Notes: generated from the sequence alone by a model not told the origin. Positions 49,752-58,733 are shown, counted from the first letter of the stretch. The stretch: 64,000 bases of DNA from Gemmatimonadota bacterium (GCA_009840005.1 VXOR01000047.1:1-64000); one strand, 5' to 3'. Numbers and translations are program-made.

Positions 49752-51743
49752 TCAATAGGCCACCGCAACGACGCCGCTGCTGGTCTCCTTCGCTGACTGC
49801 ACATCCACCACCAGCCGGTACAGATACAGCCCCGGCGGCACTAGCCCGTTCGAGTTGTCCCGGCCATCCCACACGTGGCTGTACTCTCCCACCGGATCCT
49901 TCCCCTCATACACCCGCCGCACTAGCCGACCCGACAGATCGTAGATCTCGATTGCTACCGGCACCGCTGTGGTCAACCGCAGCAGCTTGTACGATATGTT
50001 CACCACCTCATTTACCCCATCGCCGTTCGGCGTGAACGGATTCGGCGAGATCCGGGGCGAAAACACCAGCGATTCGCTCAGAGCCGTTATCACCGACAAA
50101 CGATCGCCTTCGATCTCATTGGTAGCATTGCCCGGCACGACCCGTTGCCGCACCTCGTGCGGCCTGGTCGTGTCGAACACCCTGCCTGCAAACAGGGTGC
50201 CCACTTCTCTCAGTACCGGAGCAGTGAACACCACCTCCACCAGCGCACCGCTGTCCGCCGGCTCCAGCCGACGCGGGAGCAGAACCTCAAACCCCAGACC
50301 GTCTTCGTGGATAGTCCACGAGAAATCCTGCTGATTGATGCCGGCTATGCGCAGCGAATCGACCGACACCACCCCTGAAGGCGTCGCGATCTCTACCCCG
50401 TCAAAACTGCTGTCGGTGGACCGGATCGTCGGACTGATGTAATACGTAAATTGCGTCGCTTCGCCCACCTCGGTCTCGGTTGGGTGAATTTCCCCTACCA
50501 AGCGGCGAACCAACGGCGGCACCGACGCCTTGAACTCTATGTAGTCGATCTTGCCCCCGTCTTCGACGGTGGTAGAGGCAAAATCCACTCTGACCTGAAC
50601 GAACTTCCGCGGCCCAGGGGATGCAGTAGGGACCCCGGGATGCCCGAACGCATACGGACTCGAATAGAAGCTCCAGTGCTCCGTGTCGGGACGCACCCGG
50701 TCCTGCTCGTCTTCCGGTTTGAGGAAATCATCCAGTTTGTCGTACTGGCGCTTGTACTCGGTCAGACTCAGATCGCCGCCCCCCTGGAGAAACCTGACGA
50801 TGTCCTGCTGCTCGGGGCGGGTCTCCCAGAAAATGACCGGGTGCGGGTCGGTACCGGCCCGGGTGCGGATCGCGACCTGGGCGTGGGGATCCTGCCGTCC
50901 CGACCAGCGGATCTCGCCTAGACTGGCGATGTCGTCCAGTTCGATGACGTCGGATTCATATGAGGCCTTCCTCACGTACCCCCCCCCGTACAACTCGAAA
51001 GCGGCCAGCCCGATCTCCTTGGGCGTTTGCCGAAGGATCCGCAACTGCACAAAGCTGGTCGTCACGGGTCGATCGAGCATCACGCTGACTTCGGGTTCAG
51101 TATTGCCCTCTACCTCCACAACAGGTGGGAGATTCGGGACGTGTCCAATTACGCCGTATCTCTCGTCGCTGACACCGATGACGAATTGCTCCAGGAAGTG
51201 ATCCGACCGGTCCGCCAGAGGCCGCAGTCTCACCTCCTTGATGAGGAATCGTCCGCCTAGATCGAAGTGCACTCTCAACGATGCACCGGGGTCGTTACAA
51301 CAGGAGGCGCGAAAGTCGAGGGTCGCTTGATCTATGGCTCTCCATGTGTGCGCCGTACTCGGATCCTGATCGACCAACAGGTTTCCGACCGTCTGGTCGA
51401 AGTTGCCCCTACCAGCTTCCCGCTGCACGGCCACCCAGCCGTCTCTGCTCAACAGCGTTGCGGCGATATCCTCGTCTTCTGCGAAGAAATTGGGCTGCAG
51501 TACACCCGCCTGTAGCGAGTCCGGGTCGAGGGCGTCCTCTAGCTGCGAGACCGACCAGTCGAGCTCCCTGAAATCGATGCCGATCCCCTCCAAGCTATCC
51601 CTTTCCGCCTCGGAAAAGGGTGTGCCGATGCGGTAGATAATCACGCCCGAAGCGTCGCGTGCATTGAGCGCGAGGGAAATTAAGACAAGCAGGAACATTC
51701 CCGTCGTCATCTGGCAGAAAGAGTTAGAGGAAGCTGATACCAT
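49752..51743 (-). CDS. Secreted protein with discoidin-like domain and FlgD-like C-terminal domain (4)
   Basis: A 663-residue exported protein from ATG 51743 (or 652 from ATG 51710; signal MFLLVLISLALNARDASG). A discoidin-like domain (LRVHFDLGGRFLIKEVRLRP) is followed by beta domains, including the shared GWxSPY/SPGPRKFVQVRVDFA segment, and the FlgD-like tail (PNPFTPNGDGVNEVVNISYK, IEIYDLSGRLVRRVYEG, WDGRDNSNGLVPPGLYLYRL). It is the first gene of the operon with the TPR and CRTAC1-like genes. A hairpin repeat lies in its leader. Confidence 0.82.
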   Translation of the reverse strand: MVSASSNSFCQMTTGMFLLVLISLALNARDASGVIIYRIGTPFSEAERDSLEGIGIDFRELDWSVSQLEDALDPDSLQAGVLQPNFFAEDEDIAATLLSRDGWVAVQREAGRGNFDQTVGNLLVDQDPSTAHTWRAIDQATLDFRASCCNDPGASLRVHFDLGGRFLIKEVRLRPLADRSDHFLEQFVIGVSDERYGVIGHVPNLPPVVEVEGNTEPEVSVMLDRPVTTSFVQLRILRQTPKEIGLAAFELYGGGYVRKASYESDVIELDDIASLGEIRWSGRQDPHAQVAIRTRAGTDPHPVIFWETRPEQQDIVRFLQGGGDLSLTEYKRQYDKLDDFLKPEDEQDRVRPDTEHWSFYSSPYAFGHPGVPTASPGPRKFVQVRVDFASTTVEDGGKIDYIEFKASVPPLVRRLVGEIHPTETEVGEATQFTYYISPTIRSTDSSFDGVEIATPSGVVSVDSLRIAGINQQDFSWTIHEDGLGFEVLLPRRLEPADSGALVEVVFTAPVLREVGTLFAGRVFDTTRPHEVRQRVVPGNATNEIEGDRLSVITALSESLVFSPRISPNPFTPNGDGVNEVVNISYKLLRLTTAVPVAIEIYDLSGRLVRRVYEGKDPVGEYSHVWDGRDNSNGLVPPGLYLYRLVVDVQSAKETSSGVVAVAY

Positions 51744-51744
51744 T

Positions 51745-51772
51745 GAGCAGTCCGACGCCAAAATTGGCGTCG
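51745..51772 (+). repeat. GTCCG-hairpin element, copy 3
   Basis: GAGCAGTCCG, then stem ACGCCA/TGGCGT with loop AAAT, then CGCAA. Compared with copies 1 and 2 both arms changed while pairing was kept. It lies just upstream of the ATG of the FlgD-tailed protein 4. Confidence 0.6.
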
Positions 51773-51939
51773 CAATGTCGAGCGCCCGTCGGATTGTGAA
51801 TGTCTAGGCGCGGCTGGCTGAACTAGGCCATGCAAGGATACAACAAAAACCCCGACCCTTCAAATTAAACTGGCGGCCCACTAGTGCTTTGCCAATTGAC
51901 GGTAACGAGACCTGAACATGCGGCTGTGATCCGCGCCCT

Positions 51940-53010
51940 TCACTTTACCACCACCTGGTTCACCTTGACGCGCCGGGCCTTTCCCTGAGGACCCTCGATG
52001 TCCAGTGTAACCACGAACTCGCCCGGTCCCTCGTACTGGTGAATCGGGTGCTGTTCGGTCGAAGACGTGCCATCGCCGAAGTCCCACGACCACGATGTGA
52101 TCTCTCCGCGGGACCGATCCGTGAAGGCGACCATCCGGCGATCCATGTCGATCACCGTAAAGGAGTATTCCGCCTCGAGCGGCTTGAGGTATTCCGGCTC
52201 CAGCGGCATCAATCGGAATGCGCAAAGGTTCGAGGCATCGCTATCCATGCGCGTCTCGTGCGAAAGGTTCCAGAACCCCTCGTATTCCGTGTGATCCTCG
52301 TCGAAATCGAGGACCGCCCAAGACAGGGCGATCAGGCTGTTCTCCTCCAGCTTCGACACGGCTGCCCGCTCCGGGCCATCGTACGGAGCGTAGTCGAAGG
52401 GCGTGATCCAGAACTCCAGCACGAGCTTGCCGCTCTCCCCTTCCGCGAAATCGTACGAGTACGCGTGATTGGCGTACGGCAACCTGCCGATCCACGGCTG
52501 ACACCCCCAGACGAACACCCAATCCCGTCCCTCCCCGGCAGGTGTGAAGATGTGGTAGTTCTGGGCGTGCACTCCCTTGAACAGGAAGTGGCTTTCCCAC
52601 TCGTCGTCGATCTGGGGGTTGGCAATGTTCGGCCCGCCGGATCGGTCCGCGTCGATGGCGATTTCGAACAAGTCGCCGTATTTGTAGTACATATTCCAGT
52701 AGTCGTCGTACGCCTCGTAAAGAAAATAGAGCCGGTTCAGGCCCTTGACCCAACCAACGCGCACGGTGATGTCCAAGTCTTCGCGGTCGTAGTTGGTGAA
52801 GTTTCCCATGACCGTGTCGGAAAGCTGGTCGGTTCCGTATGCGTAGCTGTCGGGTACCATCGTCCAGTCGTCGGTCTGGCCGTCGATGCGGGGAATCATG
52901 TTGGCGGGGAACTGGAAGATCTTGAATTCCGTGTCGGTACGCTGCAGGGCCTGAGAAGGTGAGATGCCCAGCAGCACGGCCGCTGCGAGCCCACATGCTT
53001 GCTTGATCAA
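51940..53010 (-). CDS. Secreted CBM9-like protein with C-terminal PKD domain
   Basis: A 356-residue exported protein: signal ACGLAAAVLLGISPSQALQ, then PRIDGQTDDWTMVPDSYAYG, the CBM9/DOMON-like entry motif also seen in the protein at 30268, and FEIAIDADRSGG. The last 80 residues are a PKD domain (VAFTDRSRGEITSWSWDFGD, HQYEGPGEFVVTL). Likely a surface carbohydrate-binding protein. AGGGGGGACAC precedes the ATG. It is 57 bp downstream of the DUF4091 gene. Confidence 0.8.
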   Translation of the reverse strand: MIKQACGLAAAVLLGISPSQALQRTDTEFKIFQFPANMIPRIDGQTDDWTMVPDSYAYGTDQLSDTVMGNFTNYDREDLDITVRVGWVKGLNRLYFLYEAYDDYWNMYYKYGDLFEIAIDADRSGGPNIANPQIDDEWESHFLFKGVHAQNYHIFTPAGEGRDWVFVWGCQPWIGRLPYANHAYSYDFAEGESGKLVLEFWITPFDYAPYDGPERAAVSKLEENSLIALSWAVLDFDEDHTEYEGFWNLSHETRMDSDASNLCAFRLMPLEPEYLKPLEAEYSFTVIDMDRRMVAFTDRSRGEITSWSWDFGDGTSSTEQHPIHQYEGPGEFVVTLDIEGPQGKARRVKVNQVVVK

Positions 53011-53067
53011 GTGTCCCCCCTCTCTAACGCGATAGACGGTGCGCTGAGCGTGTCCTTGGTGTACACG

Positions 53068-55710
53068 TCAGTGGTGTTCAACCAACGCTGTCAAGGTCTC
53101 CAACACCTGAATCCGCGCCCGGTCCGCCAGCGTGCGGTCCACTTTCTCGTTCAGCCAGTGAAAGCCGCCTAGGGGCTGGTTGGAGTCGATCCCGCCCCCG
53201 TGGCCCGACGCATCACAGACACTGGCCGGCAGGCTCTCCAGCAACCGACGGGCCTCCTCCATCTCCGGGCCCGTCTTCCCTTGGGCAGACGCCTTCCGAA
53301 TCGCCCGGTCCAACATGGCAAAGTACTCGTAGTCCTGCACCCCTTCCCGCGCCGCCTCGAGGTGTTTCCCGGCCGTCACCGAGTCCTCGTCGATGAACAC
53401 TGGCGAATACGCGTCCTTGAAGGTGAGATACTCGTTCCACGATGACGCTCCGCCCGTATCGGTCAGCGACCACATGTAGATAGCCGTCGCTCCATAACGC
53501 CAGCTCGTCCACGCCATGAGCCGACCGGCGTACGGATCGAAGACTCGGCCCGTCCACGCCGCGTAGAACTCCAACCCGATCCCCTGATCGCGCTTCTTCA
53601 GGTAGTAGTCGCGGTACTCCTGACCCTGTCTCAGGAAGGTCGCGTAGTTCGGGCACAGGACGTGGCACGCATCGATCATCGCCTGATTCGCCCGGTCCAT
53701 GTCCCGGTGGTTCGTATCCTCCCAGATGCGGACTCCTGTCTCCGCTTCGCGGATGGGCTTTGCCCACGCCAGGATGCGCTCGTCCTGCCACGGCTCGTCC
53801 GGCTCATCCACCAAGAGCAGCCCGAACTGTTCCGGCTGCAATCCCTTGGCCATCATGTGCTGCGCCCAGAACGTGATCCACGCCTTCACCGCCGTGTTGA
53901 ACTCCGGCGTGCCCATGGGCCACGACTCGAAGTGATTGCCCACTTTCGCGAACACGAGGTACTGGGCCGCATCCGGCCACAACTCGATCCAAGCATCAAA
54001 GTAGTCGGTGTTGGGCGGTGCCGTCATCGCCCCTTGAGCATCGTGCGTGCCCCGCGGCAGCGCCAGCTTGAGGGCCCACGGCGAGTCGACGAGATGTTCG
54101 CGCAGGTGCTCGACGATCGCTGACCGGTTCTTCTCCGTCAGAAGGGGGAAGTGACCGACGCGGTCCGTGTAGTCCCATCCGCCAAGGTGAAGTGACTGCT
54201 TCTCGGGGAAATCCAGAGGATACAGGTGCATGCGCAGCGGAAACCGCTTGCCCCCGGACACTGACTCTACGACGACCTCGCCTTCGTAGATACCCGGCAC
54301 CACGTCCACTGGATGGAAGGTCAGCCACACCTGCCGCGTCATGCCCGAGGGCACGGTCACTGCATACAGATCATTCTCGGCAGCGACTTCGGGGAGGGCC
54401 GCGGCCACCGGTACTCCGCTCCGCGTGTCCGTCCAAGCTACTTGGTGAACGGTCACATACGCCGGATTGTCGCCCCCGGGAAGCCCGCTCAAGCGGAACG
54501 TTACCTGCAGCGGCTCGTCACTGCTGTTGCTCACATTGAACGCCGCCGCTCGGAACTCCTTGCGCATCAGATGCACCTCGACGGCCAATTCCGCCGCCGT
54601 GTCCGGCGTACCGATGAGGGGCAGCGGATCCCACAGATTCGAGCGCCAGAACGCGAGCGGCTCTAGGCCCCTAGCGCGCCAGAGCCACGCCTGCGTGCGC
54701 AACACCCGTTCGTGCCACGAGTTCAGCGGCAGCACCGCTTGGAAATCATCCCCGAAGGCCGTGGCCGACCCCAACTCCTCTTCCACCGCCGTCAACTCGC
54801 CGAGAATATCGTTCCGGGTCCGGACTGGGATTCCATCCGCCGCCTCTCTCAGGGCCTCGATGTCCCGCACAAGGCGCGTCCGAATCCCCTTCTGGATGGC
54901 GAGCCGGCCCGCGTACGCCTTGAGATCGGGGATGGCCGGCCCCGGCAGCGGCTCATTCACCCACTCCGGCTCTCCCGCGTAGACCTCGATCTCGTCCACG
55001 AACGTGTACGGCTCGTTCCACACGACTAGGCTGACATAGCGGCCGTGAGTCCGCAACCGGTCCGTCCAGTACCGATACGTCCCGTACTGGGCAGCGCGCT
55101 GCTCGTTGAGATTCTGGAGGATCTGCTGACGCAGTTCGGGGGTGACATCTTTTTGCGGGTACCGATCCCGGTGGCGGTCAAAATGGTCATATATCTCCGC
55201 ATCGTTGAAGCGCATGCCTTCCCGGTCCCACATGGCATCGCTCGCCTTCGTCGGCACGAGCGGACCGTGTTGTTCTGCGCTCAACTGCACCAAGTCCCCG
55301 ATTTCATGGAATTCCCTGTCTTCACCCGCCACGAGGAGGCGGATCGTCAGCGGCCACCTCACGTCCGCAAAACCCGCCGCCGTGTGGAACGACACCCCTC
55401 GTATCGGTTTCACCGCACCCAGGTCCAACGTCAGGATCGATGGCGTCTTCTCCTGCCACCCCACCGTCGACTCCTGCGCCCAGAAATAGCCATCCGTGTA
55501 CACCCCATCCGTCAGTTGTTCGGCATCACCAGGGTCCGTGCAAAGCCCGTAGTTCGGCCCCGGCTCCAGCGTGTAGGTCGCCCCGAGCGCGATGTTCTCG
55601 CTCGGACGGTCCGTCGGAATTGTCCCGGGTGCACTTGGCACCACCGCCGTGTCCTGAGCCCACGCCAGTGCCACCATCAACACCGCCACCGCTGCCAAAG
55701 TCCATTTCAC
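53068..55710 (-). CDS. Secreted DUF4091 (GH123-like) putative glycosidase
   Basis: An 880-residue exported protein starting at GTG 55710 (signal KWTLAAVAVLMVALAWAQ). A discoidin-like N-terminal domain (ILTLDLGAVKPIRGVSFHTA), a helical middle part, then a beta-domain and the DUF4091 barrel from about residue 480: LHLGGWDYTDRVGHFPLL, LLLVDEPDEPWQDERILAWA with the Asp-Glu pair typical of GH123-type catalysis, NPTAF-like LMAWTSWRYGATAIYMWSLT. DUF4091 proteins are related to N-acetylgalactosaminidases. Activity is inferred. The longer frame to 55782 would overlap tRNA-Sec and is rejected. Confidence 0.82.
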   Translation of the reverse strand: MKWTLAAVAVLMVALAWAQDTAVVPSAPGTIPTDRPSENIALGATYTLEPGPNYGLCTDPGDAEQLTDGVYTDGYFWAQESTVGWQEKTPSILTLDLGAVKPIRGVSFHTAAGFADVRWPLTIRLLVAGEDREFHEIGDLVQLSAEQHGPLVPTKASDAMWDREGMRFNDAEIYDHFDRHRDRYPQKDVTPELRQQILQNLNEQRAAQYGTYRYWTDRLRTHGRYVSLVVWNEPYTFVDEIEVYAGEPEWVNEPLPGPAIPDLKAYAGRLAIQKGIRTRLVRDIEALREAADGIPVRTRNDILGELTAVEEELGSATAFGDDFQAVLPLNSWHERVLRTQAWLWRARGLEPLAFWRSNLWDPLPLIGTPDTAAELAVEVHLMRKEFRAAAFNVSNSSDEPLQVTFRLSGLPGGDNPAYVTVHQVAWTDTRSGVPVAAALPEVAAENDLYAVTVPSGMTRQVWLTFHPVDVVPGIYEGEVVVESVSGGKRFPLRMHLYPLDFPEKQSLHLGGWDYTDRVGHFPLLTEKNRSAIVEHLREHLVDSPWALKLALPRGTHDAQGAMTAPPNTDYFDAWIELWPDAAQYLVFAKVGNHFESWPMGTPEFNTAVKAWITFWAQHMMAKGLQPEQFGLLLVDEPDEPWQDERILAWAKPIREAETGVRIWEDTNHRDMDRANQAMIDACHVLCPNYATFLRQGQEYRDYYLKKRDQGIGLEFYAAWTGRVFDPYAGRLMAWTSWRYGATAIYMWSLTDTGGASSWNEYLTFKDAYSPVFIDEDSVTAGKHLEAAREGVQDYEYFAMLDRAIRKASAQGKTGPEMEEARRLLESLPASVCDASGHGGGIDSNQPLGGFHWLNEKVDRTLADRARIQVLETLTALVEHH

Positions 55711-55744
55711 CGCTTGTCTCTCGCTATCTTTACAGGTTAAAGTC

Positions 55745-55845
55745 TGGCGGGAACGTGTGGGAATCGAACCCACCCAGCGCAACTCTCGCTACGCCGCAAC
55801 GGATTTGAAGTCCGGGGCAGCCACCAGGCACGCATCCGCTCCCGC
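55745..55845 (-). tRNA. selC: tRNA-Sec (anticodon UCA)
   Basis: A 101-nt gene with encoded CCA. The anticodon arm GGACTTCAAATCC has the UCA anticodon in loop CTTCAAA, identical to that of known tRNA-Sec. The acceptor stem has 8 pairs (GCGGGAGC / GTTCCCGC), the variable arm is long (GCGGCGTAGCGAGAGTTGCGC) and the T loop is GGTTCGATTCC. Its presence implies selenoprotein synthesis in this organism; no selA, selB or selD is in the window. Its 3' end is duplicated at 23176-23201. Confidence 0.95.
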
Positions 55846-55900
55846 AAAGTTTTCGTTTGGGCACGCAGAAATACCAATAGCACCAACGAGATCTACGGAG

Positions 55901-56830
55901 CTACTGGGTCCGCGCTGCTTCGGCCCGCGCCTTGCGCTCGGCCCGCTCGGCCGCCTTGCGCTCGGCCACCGCGGCTTCTGTCGGCAAGCGTCGCGCGGGC
56001 ATTTCTGGATACTCAAGCGGTAGTTCCCAGCGCAGGGTTCGCAAGGGGACGTCGCCCAAGTTTTCAATCTGCAACTCGAGATATTCATCGTCGAGCCCGA
56101 CAATAGGCGTCTTGTCATCGCTTTTGCGATTGGGGAAGAAGACTCGGTAGTAGGTCTTGCCATCGAGCACCTCTCCTTCGGGCCGGTCGCTCTCGTAAGG
56201 ATAGAAATTAAACGTCCCGCTGGGCTGGAAGCGCACGCCTCGCTGATTGACCAAGAACGTGCGCGCACCAATATCGGCAATATAGGGCTTGAGCTGAGAC
56301 TCTCCGCTTGACAGATAAACGGTAAAGACCAAACGACTGTAGAGCGTCAAGCCCCAACGGTCGTCATACCGGTCGCGCAGGATGGGAAACTTGGGGTCGT
56401 AGATGGCATCTACTACCCGGCGGATGTATTCGGCCCTCCAGATGTCGAAGGCGCGTTTTTGCAGGGGATTGCGCGCATCAAAGGACGGATTTACGTAGAT
56501 AAGATACTGAAAGTAAAGGCTGTTGATGTCCGTGCCGTCTTCGGCCGGATAGGTGCCATCGACGTAGGAGTAGAGTAGCTGCTTGATGCGAAATTCGAGT
56601 TGCTCCTGCCCCAAGTCCTCGCGCTCAGCCCGCGCATAGGCGTGGGCAATTTCGTAGGCGAAGGTATGCAAGGCTGCCTGCACCAAGACGCCGTCGGCAC
56701 CTCGGTGGCTTCTATTTACGGTGCGCCATACTTCCTGCTCGACGCGCGCAAAGGGGCCTTGCGAAAGTTCTAGGGCGCAACCACTAGCCGCCGCACATAT
56801 CCAGCAAAGGAGCAAGACCCTGCTTGGCAT
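55901..56830 (-). CDS. Lipoprotein of unknown function (GWxTD-like region)
   Basis: A 309-residue lipoprotein (lipobox CAAASGC near residue 18). The middle part contains FDIWRAEYIRRVVDAIYDP and KFPILRDRYDDRWGLTLYSR, which resembles the GWxTD-type domain of outer-membrane-associated proteins in FCB bacteria (bold match uncertain). The C-terminus is a charged Ala/Glu/Arg helix (ERKAAERAERKARAEAARTQ). It is downstream of rplI by 38 bp on the same strand. Confidence 0.6.
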   Translation of the reverse strand: MPSRVLLLCWICAAASGCALELSQGPFARVEQEVWRTVNRSHRGADGVLVQAALHTFAYEIAHAYARAEREDLGQEQLEFRIKQLLYSYVDGTYPAEDGTDINSLYFQYLIYVNPSFDARNPLQKRAFDIWRAEYIRRVVDAIYDPKFPILRDRYDDRWGLTLYSRLVFTVYLSSGESQLKPYIADIGARTFLVNQRGVRFQPSGTFNFYPYESDRPEGEVLDGKTYYRVFFPNRKSDDKTPIVGLDDEYLELQIENLGDVPLRTLRWELPLEYPEMPARRLPTEAAVAERKAAERAERKARAEAARTQ

Positions 56831-56868
56831 GAATTACCTCCGTTGAGGAGGGAGTGCCTAGTCTCGCG

Positions 56869-57312
56869 CTATTCCTTGACGACCCAGAGCTTGACCACTG
56901 TTGCTACCTCCGGGTGGAGGCGCACTTCGACATTGTAAACACCCAATTCGCGGATGGGGTCTTCGAGATGGATGGCGCGGCGATCTATCTCGTAGCCCTT
57001 TTCGTCGAGCAACTCGGCGATATGCTGGGCGGTTACCGAACCGAAGAGGCGATCTTCCTCGCCGACCTTGACCTGCGCAGTGATTGACTCCGCTTCCAGC
57101 TTTTTGGCGAGGACCTCGGCGGCGCGGCGGTCTCGCTCGGCCAAGGTCTCTTGCTGTTTGCGCCTAGACTCAAATTGAGCCATGTTGGCGGCGCTGGCGA
57201 TCAGGGCCTCATTGCGAGGGATCAGGAAGTTGCGACCATACCCGTTCTTTACCTCCACGACCTCGCCGGCCGAACCCAAGGATTCAATGTCCTTTAATAG
57301 AATTACTTTCAC
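56869..57312 (-). CDS. rplI: 50S ribosomal protein bL9
   Basis: A 147-residue protein. The N-terminal domain is diagnostic (KVILLKDIESLGSAGEVVEV, GYGRNFLIPRNEA), joined by the long helix to the C-terminal rRNA-binding domain (LFGSVTAQHIAELL). Start is GTG 57312 with GGAGG 9 bases upstream. The usual rpsR is not found between rpsF and rplI. Confidence 0.96.
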   Translation of the reverse strand: MKVILLKDIESLGSAGEVVEVKNGYGRNFLIPRNEALIASAANMAQFESRRKQQETLAERDRRAAEVLAKKLEAESITAQVKVGEEDRLFGSVTAQHIAELLDEKGYEIDRRAIHLEDPIRELGVYNVEVRLHPEVATVVKLWVVKE

Positions 57313-57356
57313 GACTTGTCCTCCACTTCGTAGAAAATGGCGATATTGTTTGGGCC

Positions 57357-58169
57357 TTACGCTTCTTCCTCTGTGGGGGCTGGGCGCAGACGCCGCCAAT
57401 CGAACCACGTATCCAAAAGCCCCAAGCCCGCCAAGAACAGAACCGCCAAGCCCGCCACAAAGAAAAGCCCCACGTAAAACAACAACTCGACCAAAGGCGG
57501 CACCCGTTGGCGCTGGGCGAAAAAGCGCAAGACGGCCAATCCTTGCACTGCGTAGATAATTCCCATCAACACAATCAAATTGAGGCCTAAATCGGCCAGC
57601 AATCCATCGCTCAAAAGACTTAGACCCAAGGCCGCGATCAATACCCAGATCAACTCTTCCCAAGGCCGCCACAAAGTTAGCGGCAGAGGAGCAGGCAGCG
57701 ACAGCCCCAGTCGCAAGGCCAAGCCCTCGCTCAACCGATACGCCACGATAAAAATCAAAAGCAGGGTCGCCATCTCGATGGCTGGCTGCACTCGCAAGAC
57801 CGCGTCAATCATCGCGCTTAGCGTCTGGCCGCTTCCCTCTACAGCCATCCCCAAGGCTTGAAACTGCTCCAAGATGACGGCGGCTTGCTCTTGGCGATGT
57901 GCGCCATCGCGCGCCTGGATCAACTGCCAGAAACACAAGCCAGCCGGCGGCGTGCAGGCCATGGCCATGACGCGACCATAGGTCTGCTGACGCTCTATTT
58001 GCAAAACGGCGAGCAATCCCATAATGGGCACTAGCCCCAACATGGCGCCTAGCAGCATGACGGTGCCCAAGCAAAGCAGGCCGATCAAGGGCAGGGATCC
58101 ACGCGAGCCGTAGCGCAGACTAGCCAAGAGCGAAACGACCGCCAGCGCTATACCCAGCAGAATCAACAT
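57357..58169 (-). CDS. DUF2232 (YybS-like) membrane protein
   Basis: A 270-residue integral membrane protein with about eight hydrophobic segments (LILLGIALAVVSLLASLRYG, ELIWVLIAALGLSLLSDGLL, GLNLIVLMGIIYAVQGLAVL). It lies between rpsF and rplI, the same place as the yybS gene of Bacillus-type genomes, which supports the DUF2232 call. Molecular function is unknown. Spacing to rpsF is 15 bp. Confidence 0.75.
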   Translation of the reverse strand: MLILLGIALAVVSLLASLRYGSRGSLPLIGLLCLGTVMLLGAMLGLVPIMGLLAVLQIERQQTYGRVMAMACTPPAGLCFWQLIQARDGAHRQEQAAVILEQFQALGMAVEGSGQTLSAMIDAVLRVQPAIEMATLLLIFIVAYRLSEGLALRLGLSLPAPLPLTLWRPWEELIWVLIAALGLSLLSDGLLADLGLNLIVLMGIIYAVQGLAVLRFFAQRQRVPPLVELLFYVGLFFVAGLAVLFLAGLGLLDTWFDWRRLRPAPTEEEA

Positions 58170-58184
58170 CGGCGCACGCCGACT

Positions 58185-58733
58185 CTAAGAGTCGTCGGAC
58201 TCTTGGACGACGGTCTCTTCTGCTTTTGGCGAATCCTCTTCCCCTTCTACCTTTTCGACCTCTTTTACCGCCGCATCAGGGGCTTTGTCTTCAGAGGCCG
58301 CATCGCGGGGCCCGCCGTAGGACCGTGGGCCGCGGGAGTCGCGATGCGGGCCACCTCGGTCCCTCGGGCCACGGGGAGATCGGGCAAAGGCTTCTTCGAG
58401 GAAATTGTCGGCGGCTAGCTCGGGCACGTGGATAAACCCGCCTTCGACCGCGGTGACGAGGTAGCGCAGCACCACTTCGTCGAGCTTGAGCGTCTGTTCT
58501 AGCCCTTCGATCGCCGTCGGCTCGGCGGAAAACTGATAGAGCACGTAGTAGCCTTGATGCCGATTCTTCAGGCTAGACGAGGTATAGGCCAAACGCCGCA
58601 GACCCCAATTGTCGATTCGGGCGACTTGTCCGCCATTTTCCTCGAGCAGAGCCTCGTATTTTTCGACGAGTTGATCGTATTGGCCCTCGCCGGCTTGGGG
58701 GTCCAAGATACATACGAGTTCGTAGTTTCTCAT
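58185..58733 (-). CDS. rpsF: 30S ribosomal protein bS6 with a long acidic C-terminal extension
   Basis: A 182-residue protein. Residues 1-100 are bS6 (MRNYELVCILDPQAGEGQYD, RRLAYTSSSLKNRHQGYYVL). The tail from about 105 is an Arg-Gly-rich stretch (SPRGPRDRGGPHRDSRGPRS) followed by a Glu/Asp-rich end. Usual bS6 is 95-140 residues. ATG 58733 begins the conserved N-terminus. Confidence 0.95.
   Translation of the reverse strand: MRNYELVCILDPQAGEGQYDQLVEKYEALLEENGGQVARIDNWGLRRLAYTSSSLKNRHQGYYVLYQFSAEPTAIEGLEQTLKLDEVVLRYLVTAVEGGFIHVPELAADNFLEEAFARSPRGPRDRGGPHRDSRGPRSYGGPRDAASEDKAPDAAVKEVEKVEGEEDSPKAEETVVQESDDS

Larger units (their letters stand above)
23176..55770. mobile_element. Candidate genomic island integrated at selC (tRNA-Sec)
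   Basis: The block is bounded by 26-bp direct repeats of the tRNA-Sec 3' end. The complete tRNA gene is at the right border with its 3' end facing inward, exactly where a tyrosine integrase would leave it. Contents are accessory: glycosidase-like proteins, a large DUF6785-type transporter, secreted FlgD-tailed proteins, CBM9-like proteins and gene fragments, while housekeeping genes resume outside. No integrase, excisionase or plasmid gene is seen, so if it was mobile it is now fixed. The claim rests on the repeats and context. Confidence 0.6.

Noticed and set aside
52039..52962. 307-codon plus-strand frame opposite the CBM9-PKD gene
   Set aside because: It is rich in Arg/Val/His as expected of an antisense shadow, and the minus-strand gene has a signal peptide and PKD motif.
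53068..55782. Longer N-terminus for the DUF4091 protein reaching 55782
   Set aside because: It would overlap the 3' half of tRNA-Sec and lacks a signal peptide at the start; GTG 55710 gives one directly.
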